64,000 bases of DNA from Lithobates sylvaticus (taxonomy: Eukaryota; Chordata; Amphibia; Anura; Ranidae): the NCBI GenBank assembly GCA_028564925.1, contig CM053029.1:295407168-295471167 (forward strand), given 5' to 3'. Numbering within the stretch: position 1 is the first letter of the stretch; each line of letters begins with the position of its first letter. The notes below the pieces were generated by a model. That model saw nothing but the letters and a program-made list of their open reading frames with translations, had not been told where the DNA came from and did no database searches. Positions 28,710-41,570 of the stretch are shown one piece after another. The position numbers and the translations under genes are program-made.

Positions 28710-30165
28710 TTAACCACTTCAGCCCCGGAAGAATTGGCCCCTTAATGACCAGAGCACTTTTTACAATTTGGCACTGCGCTACTTTAACTGGTAATTGCGC
28801 GGTCATGCAGTCCTGTACTCAAACGCAAATTTGCGTTCTTTTTTCCCCACAAATAGAGCTTTCTTTTGAAGGTATTTGATTGCCTATAAAAACAGAAAAA
28901 GACCAAAAATTTTGAAAAATTAATTTATTTTCTACTTTTTGTTATAAAAGAAATCCAATAAACTCAACTTTAATCATACATTTATGCCAAAATGTATTCA
29001 GCCACATGTCTTTGGTAAAAAAAAAAAAAAAATTCAATAAGCGTATATTTATTGGTTTGCGCAAAAGTTATAGCGTCTACAAACTAGGGTACATTTTCCG
29101 GAATTAACGCAGCTTTTAGTTTATGACTGCCTAGCTAATTTCTTGAGGTGCTAAAATGGCAGGGCAGTACAACCCCCCCCCCCCCCCCCGCAAATGACCC
29201 CATTTTGGAAAGTAGACACCCCAAGGAAATTGCTGAGAGGAATATTGAGCCCATTGAATATTTTATTTTTTGTCACAAGTGATTAAAAAATGACAAAAAA
29301 TAAATATAAATTTACACAAAGTTGTCACTAAATGATATAGTGCTTAAAAATGCCACGAGCATATGTGAAATTACACCCCAGGGTGTAAATTTTAGATTTC
29401 ACTCCTCACTACCTATCACATGTTTGGCCATAAAATGCCAAGATAGCACAAAACACCAAGGATTACATTTTGGAGAGTAGACATCCCAAGCTATTTGCTG
29501 AGAGGCATGTTGAGTCCATGGAATAATTTATATTTTGCCAAAAGTTGTGGGAAAAAATTCCGAATTTTTTTTTTGCACAAAGTTGTCACTAAATGCTACT
29601 TCTCCCGAGTACGGGGATACCACATGTGTCAGACTTTTTGGGAGCCTAGCCGTGTACAGGACCCCGAAAACCAATCACCGCCTTCAGGCTTTCTAAGGGT
29701 GTACATTTTTGATTTCATTCCTCACTACCTATCACAGTTTTAAAGGCCATAAAATGCCAAGATAGCACAACCCCCCCCCCCCCCTCCCAAATGACCCAAT
29801 TTTGCAAAGAAGACACTTCAAGTTATTTGCTGAGAGGCATGTTGAGTATTTTGCAGATCTCACTTTTTGTCACAAAGTTTTGAAAATGGAAAAAAGAAAA
29901 AATGTTTCTTTTCTTAATTTTCAAAAACAAATGATTGCAGTAATTGGTTTTCGGGGTCCTGTACTCGGCTAGGCTCCGAAAAAGTCTCACACGTGTTGTA
30001 TCTCCGTACTCCGGAGAAGCGGCAGAATGTAAACCCCCCTCCATCGCGGGGGTTACGTTCCGGACCCACCCGCAAAAAGTGAAAAACCGCGAAATAGAAA
30101 GACCCTATTTAAATACACCCTAGGCATGTTTTGTTAACTTTTTAATAGCATTTAAAGGTCTTTAA

Positions 30166-33100
30166 CCACTTCAGCCCCGACCAATTGTCAGCTTAAGGAC
30201 CAGAGGTCTTTTTTCAATTTCGCACTGCACTACTTTAACTGGTAATTGTGCGGTCATGCAATTTTGTAACGAAACGAAATTTGCGTCCTTTTCTTCCCAC
30301 AAATAGAGCTTTCTTTTGATGGTATTTGATTGCCTCTGTGATTTTTATTTTTTGCGATATAAACGGAAAAAGAGCGAAAATTTTGAAAAAAAAAGAGATT
30401 TTCTACTTTTTGTTATAAGAAAAATCTAATAAACTCAATTTTAGTCAAACATTTGGGCCAAAATGTATTCAGCCACATGTCTTTAGTAAAAAAAATGCCA
30501 ATAAGCGTATATTTATTGGTTTGCGCAAAAGTTATAGCGTCTACAAACTAGAGTACATTTTCTGGAATTTACACCGCTTTTAATTTATGACTGCCTATTT
30601 CATTTCTTGAGGTGCTAAAATGGCAGAGAAGTACAAAACCCCCCCAAATGACCCCATTTTGGAAAGTAGACACCCCAAGCTATTTGCTGAGAGGCATGTT
30701 GAGCCCATTGAATATTTTTTTTTTTTAGTCCCAAGTGATTGAATAAAGACAAAAATAAAAAAGAATTTTTTTTTCTTCAAAAAGTTGTCACTAAATGATA
30801 TATTGCTCACACATGCCATAGTTATATGTGGAATTGCACCCCAAAATACATTTTGCTGCTTCTCCTGAGTATGGGGATACCACATGTGTGGGACTTTTTG
30901 GGAGCCTAGCCGCGTACGGGGCCCCGAAACCCAAGCACCGCCTTCAGGATTTCTAAGGGTGCAAATTTTTGATTTCACTCCTCACTACCTATCACAGTTT
31001 CGAAGGCCATAAAATGCCAAAATAGCACAAAACCCCCCCAAATGACCCCATTTTGGAAAGTAGACACCCCAAGCTATTTGTTGAGAGGCATGGTGAGTAT
31101 TTTACAGCTCTCATTTGTTTTTGAAAATGAAGAAAGTAAAGAAAAAAAAATTTTTTTTTTTTTCTTTTTTTCAATTTTCAAAACTTTGTGACAAAAAGCG
31201 ACATCTGCAAAATACTCACAATACCTCTCAGCAAATAGCTTGGGGTGTCTACTTTCCAAAATGGGGTCATTTTGGGGGGTTTTATGCCATCTGGGCATTC
31301 CATGGCCTCCGAAACTGTGATTGGCAGTGAGAAGTGAAATAAAAAAATTACTCCCTTAGAAAGCCTGAAGGCGGTGCTTGGTTTTTGGGGTTCCGTACGC
31401 AGCTAGGCTCCCAAAAAGTCCCACACATGTGGTATCCCCGTACTCAGGAGAAGCAACAGAATGTATTTTGGGGTGTATTTCCACATATGCCCATGACATG
31501 TTTGAGCAATATATCATTTAGTGACAACTTTTTGTAAAAAAAAAATATATATATTTTTTTTTTTTCATTATTCAATCTCTTGGGACAAAAAAAAAAAAAA
31601 TATTTAATGGGCTCAACATTGCTCTCAGCAAATAGCTTGGGGTGTCTACTTTCCAAAATGGGGTCATTTGGGGGGGGTTTGAACTGTCCTGGCATTTTAT
31701 GCACAACATTTAGAAGCCTATGTCACACGTCACCCACTCTTCTAACCACTTGAAGACAAAGCCCTTTCTGACACTTTTTGTTTACATGAAAACATATTTT
31801 TTTTTTGCAAGAAAATTACGTTGAACCCCCAAACACTATATATATTGTTAAAGCAAAGGCCCTACAGATTAAAATGGTGGGTGTTGCATTTTTTTTTTCC
31901 ACACAGTATTTGCGCAGCGATTTTTCAAACGCATTTTTTGTGGAAAAAATACACTTTTTTTTTTATTTTAATGCACTAAAACACACTATATTGCTCAAAT
32001 TTTTGATGAAATAAAAAATATGATCTTAGGCCGAGTACATGGATACCAAACACGACATGCTTTAAAATTGCGCACAAACACGCAGTGGCGACAAACTACA
32101 TACATTTTTAAAAGCCTTTAAAAGCCTTTACATGATACCACATTAGATTCACGGAGGAGGTCTACTGCTAAAATTACTGCCCTCGATCTGACCTTCGCGG
32201 TGATACCTCACATGCATGCTGCAATTGCTGTTTACATATGACGCCAGACCAACGCTTGTGTACGCCTTTGCGCAAGAGAAGGGGGGGCAGGGGTGCTTTT
32301 TTTTTTTTTTTTTTTTTTAGTTTTTTTTTTTTATTTATTTAGCTTTTTTATTCTATTTTTAAACTGTTCCTTCCATTTTTTTTCTTTGTTATGATTTTTA
32401 TTGTTATCTCAGGGAATGTAAATATCCCATATGATAGCAATAGGCAGTGACAGGTACTCTTTTTTTGAAAAAATTGGGGTCTATTAGACCCTAGATCTTT
32501 CCTCTGCCCTCAAAGCATCTGACCACACCAAGATTGGTGTGATAAAATGCTTTCCCAATTTCCCAATGGCGCGGTTTATATCCGGGAGGGGGGACATTCC
32601 CTCCTACTGCTTGTAAAAGCAGTCTAGAGGCTAATTACCCGCTAGAATTGCTTTTACATGAAAGCCGATCACTGGCTGAAAAGAATGATACCAAGATGAT
32701 ACCTAAACCTGCAGGCATCATTCTGGTATAACCATTCAAAGTCCAGCAACATACTGGACATATATTGTAATCTTTTTTTTTTTCATGCAGCCTCTTGGCT
32801 GAACGAAAAAAAGAGATTGATTGGTGGGTATGCCCACCATTAGAATACCTCCCTTCATCCACCCACTTCTAATGATGGGCATACATGCACCATTTATATA
32901 TGCCGATGCATGGGGGCATCCTCCCGCAAAAGTTATGCCGTGTACACACGGTCGGAATTTCGACCGTATGTACGTGGCATTAGGAGCCAATCGCTCCTCC
33001 GCCCCCCCTGCTGCCCCCATGCTTCGGCACATATGCTCTTTTTTTTAACTGTGGTGGTGAAATCACCTCCTACAGTGTTGGAGTCGCGGCTTTATGTATC

Positions 33101-35229
33101 GTGGGAGCAAACGCTGTTGCTGTCAAGATAAATAAATCCGCGCTGCAACTGAATGGCGCACCTGAAAACAAAAAAATGCTTAACACTAAAACACAGTAAA
33201 CAAAATTACATACCTGAAAAGCAAGCATGATAAAACATAATAAAACATTGCAGAATAGAATGGAGTAAAAAAAGAGCAACAATAGAGAGAGAGAGAGAAC
33301 AATAAAACGACAACTATTTTTGTTTTTTTTATTTTTTTGAGATTCACAGGTAAAAAAGCTCCTGACTGTTAGCGACTGAATCAAAACGCTACCACAAAAA
33401 AAATGTTAGCGATCGCAGGGATCAGGCCTGACTCTGCGAACACTGCAGTTATGTGTGCTTAGTGTTTTGTAAGTGACAGTGATCGATCGATACTGCACTT
33501 GGGTGGGCTGGGCTGGGCTGGGCGGAGGGGGAAAACGCAGGTGCTAGCAGGTATCTGGGCTGATCCCGCTAACAATGCGTTTTTTTGGAACCCTAAACTG
33601 CTGGGACGCTAGTATAGATCTGATCAGATCAGATATTGATCTGTTCAGATACTATACCACTAAGGGAGGTGTATGCTTTGCGCGTGGGTGTTTGCGGTAC
33701 TGGCACTAACCTGGGGCGACGCAGACCTTATTTGACCCTAAAACCTAATTGATATCACCCGCCGGGCGATCAGGGGGTTAAACCGTTATTGGGTAATAAA
33801 TGGCGGGTGCCCTGACAGTATAAAAAACAAGCTAACTAACCAGCGTCACCCGTAACAGTAATACAAAAAAAAACTGGTTACCTAGCGACACTAATGCAGC
33901 GATCAGAAAAACGATCGCTTAGTGACACTGGCAAAAGGGGGTGAAAGGGTTAACTAGGGGCAATCAGGGGGTTAAACCTTTATTAGGTAATATATGGGGG
34001 TACCTGACGCTATATAAAAACCTGACGGGGAACCTAAATAACGAAATAACTAACTGGCTAACCAGCGTCACCAGTGACATTTTATACGGTGATCACTGGT
34101 GAAAGGGTTAACTCTAGGGGCAATCAGGGGGTTAAAACCTTTATTTAGGTTGTAATATGGGGGTACCTGACCTATAAACCTATTTATGAACATATATAAA
34201 CATGGCGGTTAACCTAAAAAAAAACTGGTTACCTAGCGACACTAATGCAGCGATCAGAAAAACGATCGCTTAGTGACACTGGCAAAAGGGGGTGAAAGGG
34301 TTAACTAGGGGCAATCAGGGGGTTAAACCTTTATTAGGTAATATATGGGGGTACCTGACGCTATATAAAAACCTGACGGGGAACCTAAATAACGAAATAA
34401 CTAACTGGCTAACCAGCGTCACCAGTGACAGTTATACGGTGATTACTGGTGAAAGGGTTAACTCTAGGGGCAATCAGGGGGTTAAAACCTTTATTTAGGT
34501 TGTAATATGGGGGTACCTGACCTATAAAACTATTTATGAACCTATATAAAACATGGCGGTTAAAAAAAAAAAAAAAAATGGTTACCTAGCGACACAATGC
34601 AGCGATCAGAAAAACGATCGCTTAGTGACACTGGCAAAAGGGGGTGAAGGGGTTAACTAGGGGCAATCAAGGGGTTAAACCTTTATTAGGGGGGGGTAGG
34701 GGGCTACCTAGGACCTAAAACTAACTGCCCTGACAGTTATTACAGTCACACTGACACTAAATGCAGTGATCAGTAAATAAATGATCACTGCAATTAGTGA
34801 CACTGTGACTGGGGGGGGAGGGGGTGATCTGGGGGGTGATCAGGGGGTGACAGGGGGGTGGAATATGTGCCTAACTGTACTGGTGTCAGTGTAGTGTTGT
34901 GCACTAACCTGTACATGTTCGCCGCTCGGCGTCTCCGGTCACATAGACCGGCGCACCGAGCGTGACATCACTTCCGCCTTCCTGTCTATACAATAGACAG
35001 GAAGGGGAAGCTTTTCATTCGCCAGGAGCGATCGCGAGGGGGTGGCCAGAAACCACTGGCCGTCCCCTCGTCCCGGATCGCTCCTGAAGCGATGCCGACC
35101 GTCCCCGCCGGCGGAGGGGGGTCCGATCGGACCCCCCAACCGCCGGAAGAATGTCACGTACAGGTACGTGATTCTGCCTGTACGTGCCATTCTGCCGACG
35201 TATATCTACATGGGGCGGTCGGCAAGTGG
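30166..35229 (-). mobile_element. piggyBac-like element P2, internally deleted, 5,064 bp
   Basis: The ends CCACTTCAGCCCC and GGCAAGTGG are flanked by TTAA (30162-30165 and 35230-35233) within Tigger sequence. It is collinear with P1 but jumps from P1's left flank (near 38930) to sequence beyond the transposase (near 41035), at about 33335. It is thus a non-autonomous deletion derivative. Several inverted and direct copies of the GGAAAGTAGACACC segment lie at 30660, 31055, 31230 and 31640. The hairpin at 32895-33030 is carried inside. Confidence 0.85.
33874..34740. repeat. Tandem repeat of about 352 bp in P2
   Basis: Units start with TGGTTACCTAGCGACAC at 33875, 34226 and 34579 (spacings about 351 and 353). 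Each contains AACGATCGCTTAGTGACACT, GGGTTAACTAGGGGCAATCA and GGGGGTACCTGACG. The third unit is partial. Related single copies lie in P1 (41450-41520 and 50030-50300). Confidence 0.9.
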
Positions 35230-35363
35230 TTAAACACACTTTTAAGCAATATAAACACATAAAAGATAGAGAGAGAGAGATCACACAAAACTATTGTGTT
35301 AACAGTACAGTATACTGTAGAGAACCCTTCATAATTGTGAATAATATCTGGCCAAAGCTTCTT

Positions 35364-36634
35364 CTAACAGGCATGCACAGTCTCCTTCTTCATCTCCTTG
35401 AGGGCCTTTTGTATGTTCTCCAGACAGGTTGCAATGGTGTAATTACACCAGTAGTCCTTCAAATTGAAATTTTCATCATTGTTCATGGATTCGACAAGAT
35501 GATTCAAGGAGTTGCGAGTGTACAGCGCCTTGAATGCTCGTATCACCCCCTGGTCCATGGGCTGAATTAAAGACATGGTGTTGGGTGGAAGGAACTCAAC
35601 TTGCACTCCTTCGTATGATAGATCCATGGCGTGGCCTCCTGCATTATCCATCAGCAGAAGCACCTTAAAAGCAATGCCAAGTTGGGCAAGGTAGATCTTG
35701 ACGGCTGGGATGAAACAATTATGGAACCACTCAGTTGTGAGGACTTTATTCATCCAAACCTTACTGTTATGCATCCAATGGACTGGTAGCTGGTTCTTGT
35801 TTTTATTCTTCAGTGCTCTGGGATTCTTGGCCTTGTAGATCAGGGCTGGCTTGATCATAAACCCAGCAGCATTTCCACACATAACCAAGGTTACTCTGTC
35901 CTTATAAGCCTTGAATCCAGGTGCTCGGGCTTCCTCCTTCATGATGTAGGTCCGTTTGGGCATTATTTTCCAGAACAAGCCGGTCTCATCCATATTAAAG
36001 ACTTGCACTGGTTGGTACCCACCCTCCTCAATGATACTCTTGAAGGTCTCATTGGTGTACCTTGCAGCAGCTTCTTTGTCGGCAGATGCAGCTTCACCTT
36101 GCAATGAAACGCTCTTCAACTGATAGCGTTTCTGGAAGTGGTCAAACCATCCCTTGCTGGCAGAAAAACCTCTTGATGTACTAGAAGGCTGATCAGGATT
36201 GTCGCTGTCTGACTGTTCAGCTGCAGCAGAGCCTCCTTCAGAGCCTCCTTGATTGGCAAAAGTGTCATACAGCTTCTTTGCCTGGGTCCTGATGGTGTTA
36301 CCATCCAATGTGATGCTTTTTTTTTTTTGCAATCTTGGATCCAAATGGCCAACGCAGTTTCCATCCTAACAATGTTTTTATTGCGGGAAGAAACAATTCT
36401 TTTTGCAGCTTGGTTGATGGACACTGCAGCAGTTGCCCTGATATTCTTCTCATCCTTCTTGATGTAGCGAATCGTTGACTCATTCATACCATAATGGCGG
36501 GCTACAGCAGCATAACTCTGTCCTTCCTTTACCATGTCAAGAATTTTCCCCTTCTCCATTATTGTAAGGAACTTCCTCTTCGTTTGTGGCTCACCAGAAG
36601 CCGCAGCCTTAGATGATCGGTGTTTGGGTGGCAT
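35364..36634 (-). pseudogene. Tigger (pogo) transposase, nearly intact, one frameshift
   Basis: The start at 36634 opens MPPKHRSSKAAASGE, followed by a CENP-B-like helix-turn-helix (KILDMVKEGQSYAAVARHYG and ESTIRYIKK). The frame changes within an A run (T run at 36318-36328 on the + strand) and continues to the stop at 35364. The second part has a CENP-B DNA-binding-like stretch (ASKGWFDHFQKRYQLKSVSL), then the DDE core: FNMDETGLFWK (first Asp), LLLMDNAGGHA (second Asp) and MDQGVIRAFK (third). About 420 residues would be expected, near the family's size. It resembles TIGD1-type proteins but is bounded by element ends, so it is a transposon gene. Confidence 0.92.
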
Positions 36635-38489
36635 GTATGCAGCTACTGTACAGTATCCTTGCTTGTGGTTGGCACAAGTACAGTACAAGCACAGTTACCG
36701 CCCCCTCTAACGTCAACACGCTCGGTGCGGTCCACAAGCGAGGCATGCGTTCCACCGCTGCCTCGCTATGATTCACCGCTACATAACCGCAAAATGGCGA
36801 AATTTTACTGTATTTTGTAATTTCACATATGCCCATGGCATGTTTGAGCAATATATCACTTAGTGACAACTTTGTGCAAAAAACAAAACAAAAAAAAAGG
36901 TTTGTAATTTTCCCGAAACTTGTGGTAAAATATAAAATAATCCATTGACTCTACATGCCTATCAGCAAATAGCTTGGGGTGTCTACTTTCCAAAATGGGG
37001 TCAATTTAGGGGGGGTGGGGGTTGAACTGTCCTGGCATATTATGCACAACTTTAGAAGCTTATGACACACATCAGAAAATTACTTTGAACCCCCAAACAT
37101 TATATATATTTTTTAAAGCAAAGGCCCTACAGATTAAAATGATGGGTGTTGCAATTTTTTTTTTTCACACTGTATTTGCGCAGCAATTTTTCAAATGATA
37201 TTTTCTTTTGGAAAAAAAACAATTTTTTTTTATTTTAATGCACTAAAACACACTATATTGTCCAAATGTTTGCTGAAATAAAAAAGATGATCTTATGCCG
37301 AGTACATGGATACCAAACACGACATGCTTTAAAATTGCGCACAAACGTGCAGCGGCAACAAACTACATACATTTTTAAAAGCCTTTACAGGTTACCACTT
37401 TAGATTTAGAGGGGAGGTCTACTGCTAAAATTACTGCCCTCGATCTGATGTTTGCGGTGATACCTCACATGCAATTGCTGTTTACATATGACACCAAACC
37501 GACACTTGCGTTCGCCTTTGCGCGTGAGCATGGGGGGACAGGGGTGCTTTTTTTTTCTTTTTTTCTTTTTAATTTTATTATTAAACTGTTCCTTTAATTT
37601 TTTATTTTTTTTATTTTTTTTTATCATTTTTATTGTTATCTCAGGAAATGTAAATATCCCCTATGATAGCAATAGGTAGTGACAGGTACTCTTTTTTTTG
37701 AAAAAATTGGGGTCTATTAGACCCTAGATTACTCCTCTGCCCTCAAAGCATCTGACCACACCAAGATCGGTGTGATAAAATGCTTTCCCAATTCCCCAAT
37801 GGCGCTGTTTATATCTGGCAAAACCTAAATCATGAAATGCTCGTAGCTTCCGGTTTCTTAGGCCATAGAAATGATTGGAGTCGTTCTGGCTTAACCACAA
37901 ACTGCATTCTCGGGTTCCCTTTTGGGACAGAAGAGTCGGAGAAAACCATGGAAGAGGGTGGAAGGGGGGGAGACTTTCCCTCCCACTGCTTGGAAAAGCA
38001 GTCTAGAGGCTAATTAGCCGTTGGATTGCTTTTACACGAAAGTCGACTGCTGGCTGAAAAGAACGATACCAAGATGATACATAAACCTGCAGGCATCATT
38101 CTGGTATAACCACTCAAAGTCCAGCAACATACCAGTACGTTGCTGGTCCTTGTTGGGCATATATTGTAATGTTTTTTTTTTCATGCAGCCTGTGGGCTGC
38201 ACGAACAAAAGAGATTGATCGGTGGGTATGCTCACCATTAGAATACCGCCCTTCATCCACCTACGTCTAATGATGGGCATACAATTTTTTTTTTTTAACT
38301 GTGGTGGTGAAATCACCTCCTACAGCGCTGGAGTCACTGATTTACGTATCCTGAGAACAAACGCTGTTGCTGTCAAGATAAATAAATCAGTGCTGCAGCT
38401 GAATGGCGTACCTGAAAAGCAAACAATGGTAGATATAAAACATTAACTCAATTAAGCAACTAGATTTTTTAACGCAATCAAGGCCTAAA

Positions 38490-38582
38490 AAATATATGCC
38501 GAAGCATGGGGGCAATCCGCCCCTAATGTTAGGAGCAAATTGCTCCTCCACCCCTGCCCCCATGCTTCGGCATATATGCTCT
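38490..38582. other. Hairpin inside piggyBac element P1
   Basis: ATATATGCCGAAGCATGGGG and its inverse CCCCATGCTTCGGCATATAT form a perfect stem of about 23 bp around a loop with CCGCCCCTAATG and GCTCCTCCACCC. It matches the hairpins of P0 (6397-6490) and P2. Confidence 0.75.
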
Positions 38583-39089
38583 TTTTTTTAACTGTCGTGG
38601 TGAAATCACCTCCTACGGCACTGGAGTCACGGCTTTACATATCGTGGGAGAAAACGATGTTGCTGTCAGAATAAATAAACCCGTGTTGCAGCTGAATGGC
38701 GTACCTGCTAAGCAAATAATGGATAACAATAAAACAAAGTAACATTACAGTATAACAGTAAGTATGGTATACCTGCAAAGCAAATACAATAAAACATAGT
38801 AAAAATAAAACATTACAGTTCTAAAATACAGTAACAAAAGAGAGAGAATAATAGATATAGAACAATAGAGAGCCGACAATAGAGAGCGAACATAAGGGAG
38901 AGAACAATAGAGAGAACAATTTTTGGCTTTTTTCTTTTTCTTTTCTTTTTTTTGCACTTTTATATAAACTGTAAATGTCCAGATTAGGGTCTCTCAAAAT
39001 GTGATGGCCATCATATCTTTCGAGATTCTGTGTAAGTGTGCCGTAGGACTGTGCTATGCTGTACCCTATGCTAATACCCCATTAGTGTG

Positions 39090-41006
39090 TGGTAGCGTTT
39101 GAAACAGTCACCAATGCAGAGACCAGGTTGGTCAGGGCAGAAGGCACAATAAAAGTGGGTGTCATGTCTAAATCCGAGTTTTCTGCAGACACAACATCTT
39201 ATTTGGGGTGTTCTGTGGGCAGGGGTACCAGGGAGGACATACGGAAAATGCTAGCTCACTGCATTTGCGTTGGGAAGGTGGGGCATAGCACCAGAAGGGC
39301 TGTGATGATCTCTTCCTGGAGGATCCAGTTTGTCCTGAAGCTTTGTATAGCACATAAGCGTTCAGCAGAGCCAATTGGAATAAATATACAGACACTTTTT
39401 TGTTCCAGCGCCTGGCCTTACGGGCAATTAAGTACGGCGCCAACAACTGTTTATTGAGGTCCACCCCACCCATGTTAAGGTTGTATCCGTGGACACAGAG
39501 GGGTTTCTTCACAACACCAGACGCCGTAGAAATTTTGGACAGACGTATCTGCGTAAAGGGAGGATAGAACGAAAACATTCTGTGTATCCTTCCACTTCAC
39601 TGCTAACAAATTATTAAATTTTAAGCAGGCGCTCTCCCCCCATCTAAGTCCGGACTCTACAAGCTGTTTGGGGAAGACCCAGCGATTAGATCGCACGGTG
39701 CTACATGCGACAATTCCACAATCAAAAAGGTGACTAAAAAGTGGCACGCTTGTGTAATAATTGTCCACGTACAAGTGGTACCCCTTTCCGAATAAGGGTG
39801 ACACCAAGTCCCACACAATTTTACAAGCGCTCCCTATGTAGGCAGTTCTCCAGCTCCACGTGACTATCTCTTCCCTCGTAAACCATAAAACTATATGTAT
39901 AGCCTGTTGCCCTGTCACAGAGCTTATACATCTTGACCCTATATCTGGCATGCTTGCTGGGAAAATACTGTTTGATAGACAAGCGGCCAGAAAACTTAAT
40001 CAGGGACTCATCAATGCAGACAACTTGATCAGGATTAAAAAAGGCTGCAAACTGTTGGTCGAAGTGGTTTACGAGGGGCCGAATTTTGTGGAGCCGATCA
40101 AATCCAGGGTCACCCCGAGGACGACAGAGTTCACTGTCATTGAAATGCATGAACCGTAAGATCTGCTCGTATCGTGTCATGGTCATGGAGGCAGAGAACA
40201 AGGGCATATGGTGAATTGGGTCAGTGGACCAATATGATCGCAACTCACTTTTTTTTTAACTATGCCCATGAGGAGGAATAGGCCCAGGAAGTTCTTAAAT
40301 TTGGAAACCGTAATAGGTTTCCAATCTCTGGCAAGGATCAACTGGGGATTAGCGGTGATGAACTGACCAGCATACAAATTGCTTTGGTCCACAACAGATC
40401 TATGGAGATCTTCCGTGAAAAACAGCGAATAAAAATCAAGTGACGTAAAATCAACTGTTTCCACCTGAATTCCGGGTTGGCCAGTAAATGGGGGAAGTAC
40501 GGGCGCTGCAGAAGTGGTGGGCTCCCAATTCAGGTTGGCAAATGCAGCAGGAAGGGCATTATGGGCTTGACGGGCCTGTGTTTGTCTTCTTGGTGGCTGC
40601 GGGACTCTACTTGTGCTAGCCTCATTGACCAGCTTGAACTGCACTTATGGGACTCGCCACGTCACCAAGTGTTACTGCAGTGCTGGAAGTACGACCAGGA
40701 TTACTATGCCGCTGGTGCTTGCCAGTTTACCAGAAGGATGAGTGGCACTAGTACTGGCTCTCTGCTCCATACGAGAGCCCTGCGGTTCTTGCACCTCAAC
40801 AACACAACGGGGTTGGGTACGCCAGCCCTTGGCAGGGACCACTACTCCATCATCAGAGCTATCTGTCAGGGTGCCGCTGCTGCCTACAGGTTCGTATTTT
40901 CCGAGCCTGAATCTGACAGATGTGACAGGGAGACTTCCTCTTCACTCTCATCTGTCATGCTCAGAAATGTGTAGGCCTCTTTACTAGTGTACCTTTGATT
41001 GGACAT
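39090..41006 (-). pseudogene. piggyBac transposase pseudogene (PGBD4-like) of P1
   Basis: The start at 41006 gives MSNQRYTSKEAYTFLSMTDE and an acidic N-terminus, then a stop. The core (about 40640-39480) has DLHRSVVDQSNLYAGQF, FKNFLGLFLLMGI, RYEQILRFMHFND, VVCIDESLIKFSGRLS (first catalytic Asp), YHLYVDNYYTSVPLF (second) and GGVDLNKQLLAPY (third). A Cys-rich tail follows near 39200 (CRKC-like; LCLQKT). Several frame changes and stops break it. It is more complete than the P0 copy and shows that the family once encoded a full DDE enzyme. I do not regard it as a domesticated PGBD gene because it sits between element ends. Confidence 0.88.
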
Positions 41007-41570
41007 TTTGGCCTCTAAATTTAATGGTACAACTAGTGAGACTCACAGGAAAAAAGAGCACCTAACTGTCAGCGACTGCTTCAAACGCTACCAAAATAAT
41101 TGTTAGCATTCGCAGGGATCAGGCTTGATTCTGCGAATGCTGCAGTTATGTGTTTTTTTGTTTTGTAAGTGACAGTGATCGATTGATACTGCACTTGGGT
41201 GGGGTGGGCTGGGCGGAGGGGCTAAACGCAGGTGCTAGCAGGTATCTGGGCTGATCCCACTAACGCTGCGTTTTTGGGAACCCTAATATAGATCTGATCA
41301 GATCAAAGATATTGATCCGTTCAGACACTATACTACTAAGGGAGGTGTATGATGCGTGCGTGGGTGTTAGCGCTACTGGCACTAATCTGACGCTGCCTAG
41401 GATGACGCGGACCCTAACTGATGCTAAAACCTAACTGACGTCACCTGCCGGGTGATCAGGGGGTTAAACCTTTATTAGGTAATATATGGCGGGTGCCCTG
41501 ACGCTATAAAAAACTAACTAACACAGAGACTCCCTAAGAGCAGACATTGCCATTATCCCAAAAGAAGGTA

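Larger units (their letters stand above)
30032..36810 (-). mobile_element. Tigger/pogo element interrupted by piggyBac relative P2
   Basis: The element lies between TA at 30030-30031 and TA at 36811-36812. The left end carries TCGCGGGGGTTACGTTCC and AAAAACCGCGAAATAG. The right end carries ACATAACCGCAAAATGGCGA and TTTTACTG. The flanking P1 sequence, CAGAATGTA and TATTTTGTAATTTCACATAT, rejoins as in P0 near 8050 (inverse). After removing P2 the element is about 1.7 kb, with a Tigger transposase on the minus strand. The two ends are not perfect inverses, so one may be trimmed. Confidence 0.8.

Noticed and set aside
35364-36634. Host TIGD1-like gene
   Set aside because: It is bounded by Tigger-type ends and TA, and it is interrupted by a frame change.
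39090-41006. Domesticated PGBD host gene
   Set aside because: Stops and frame changes break it, and it lies between piggyBac-like ends at TTAA sites.
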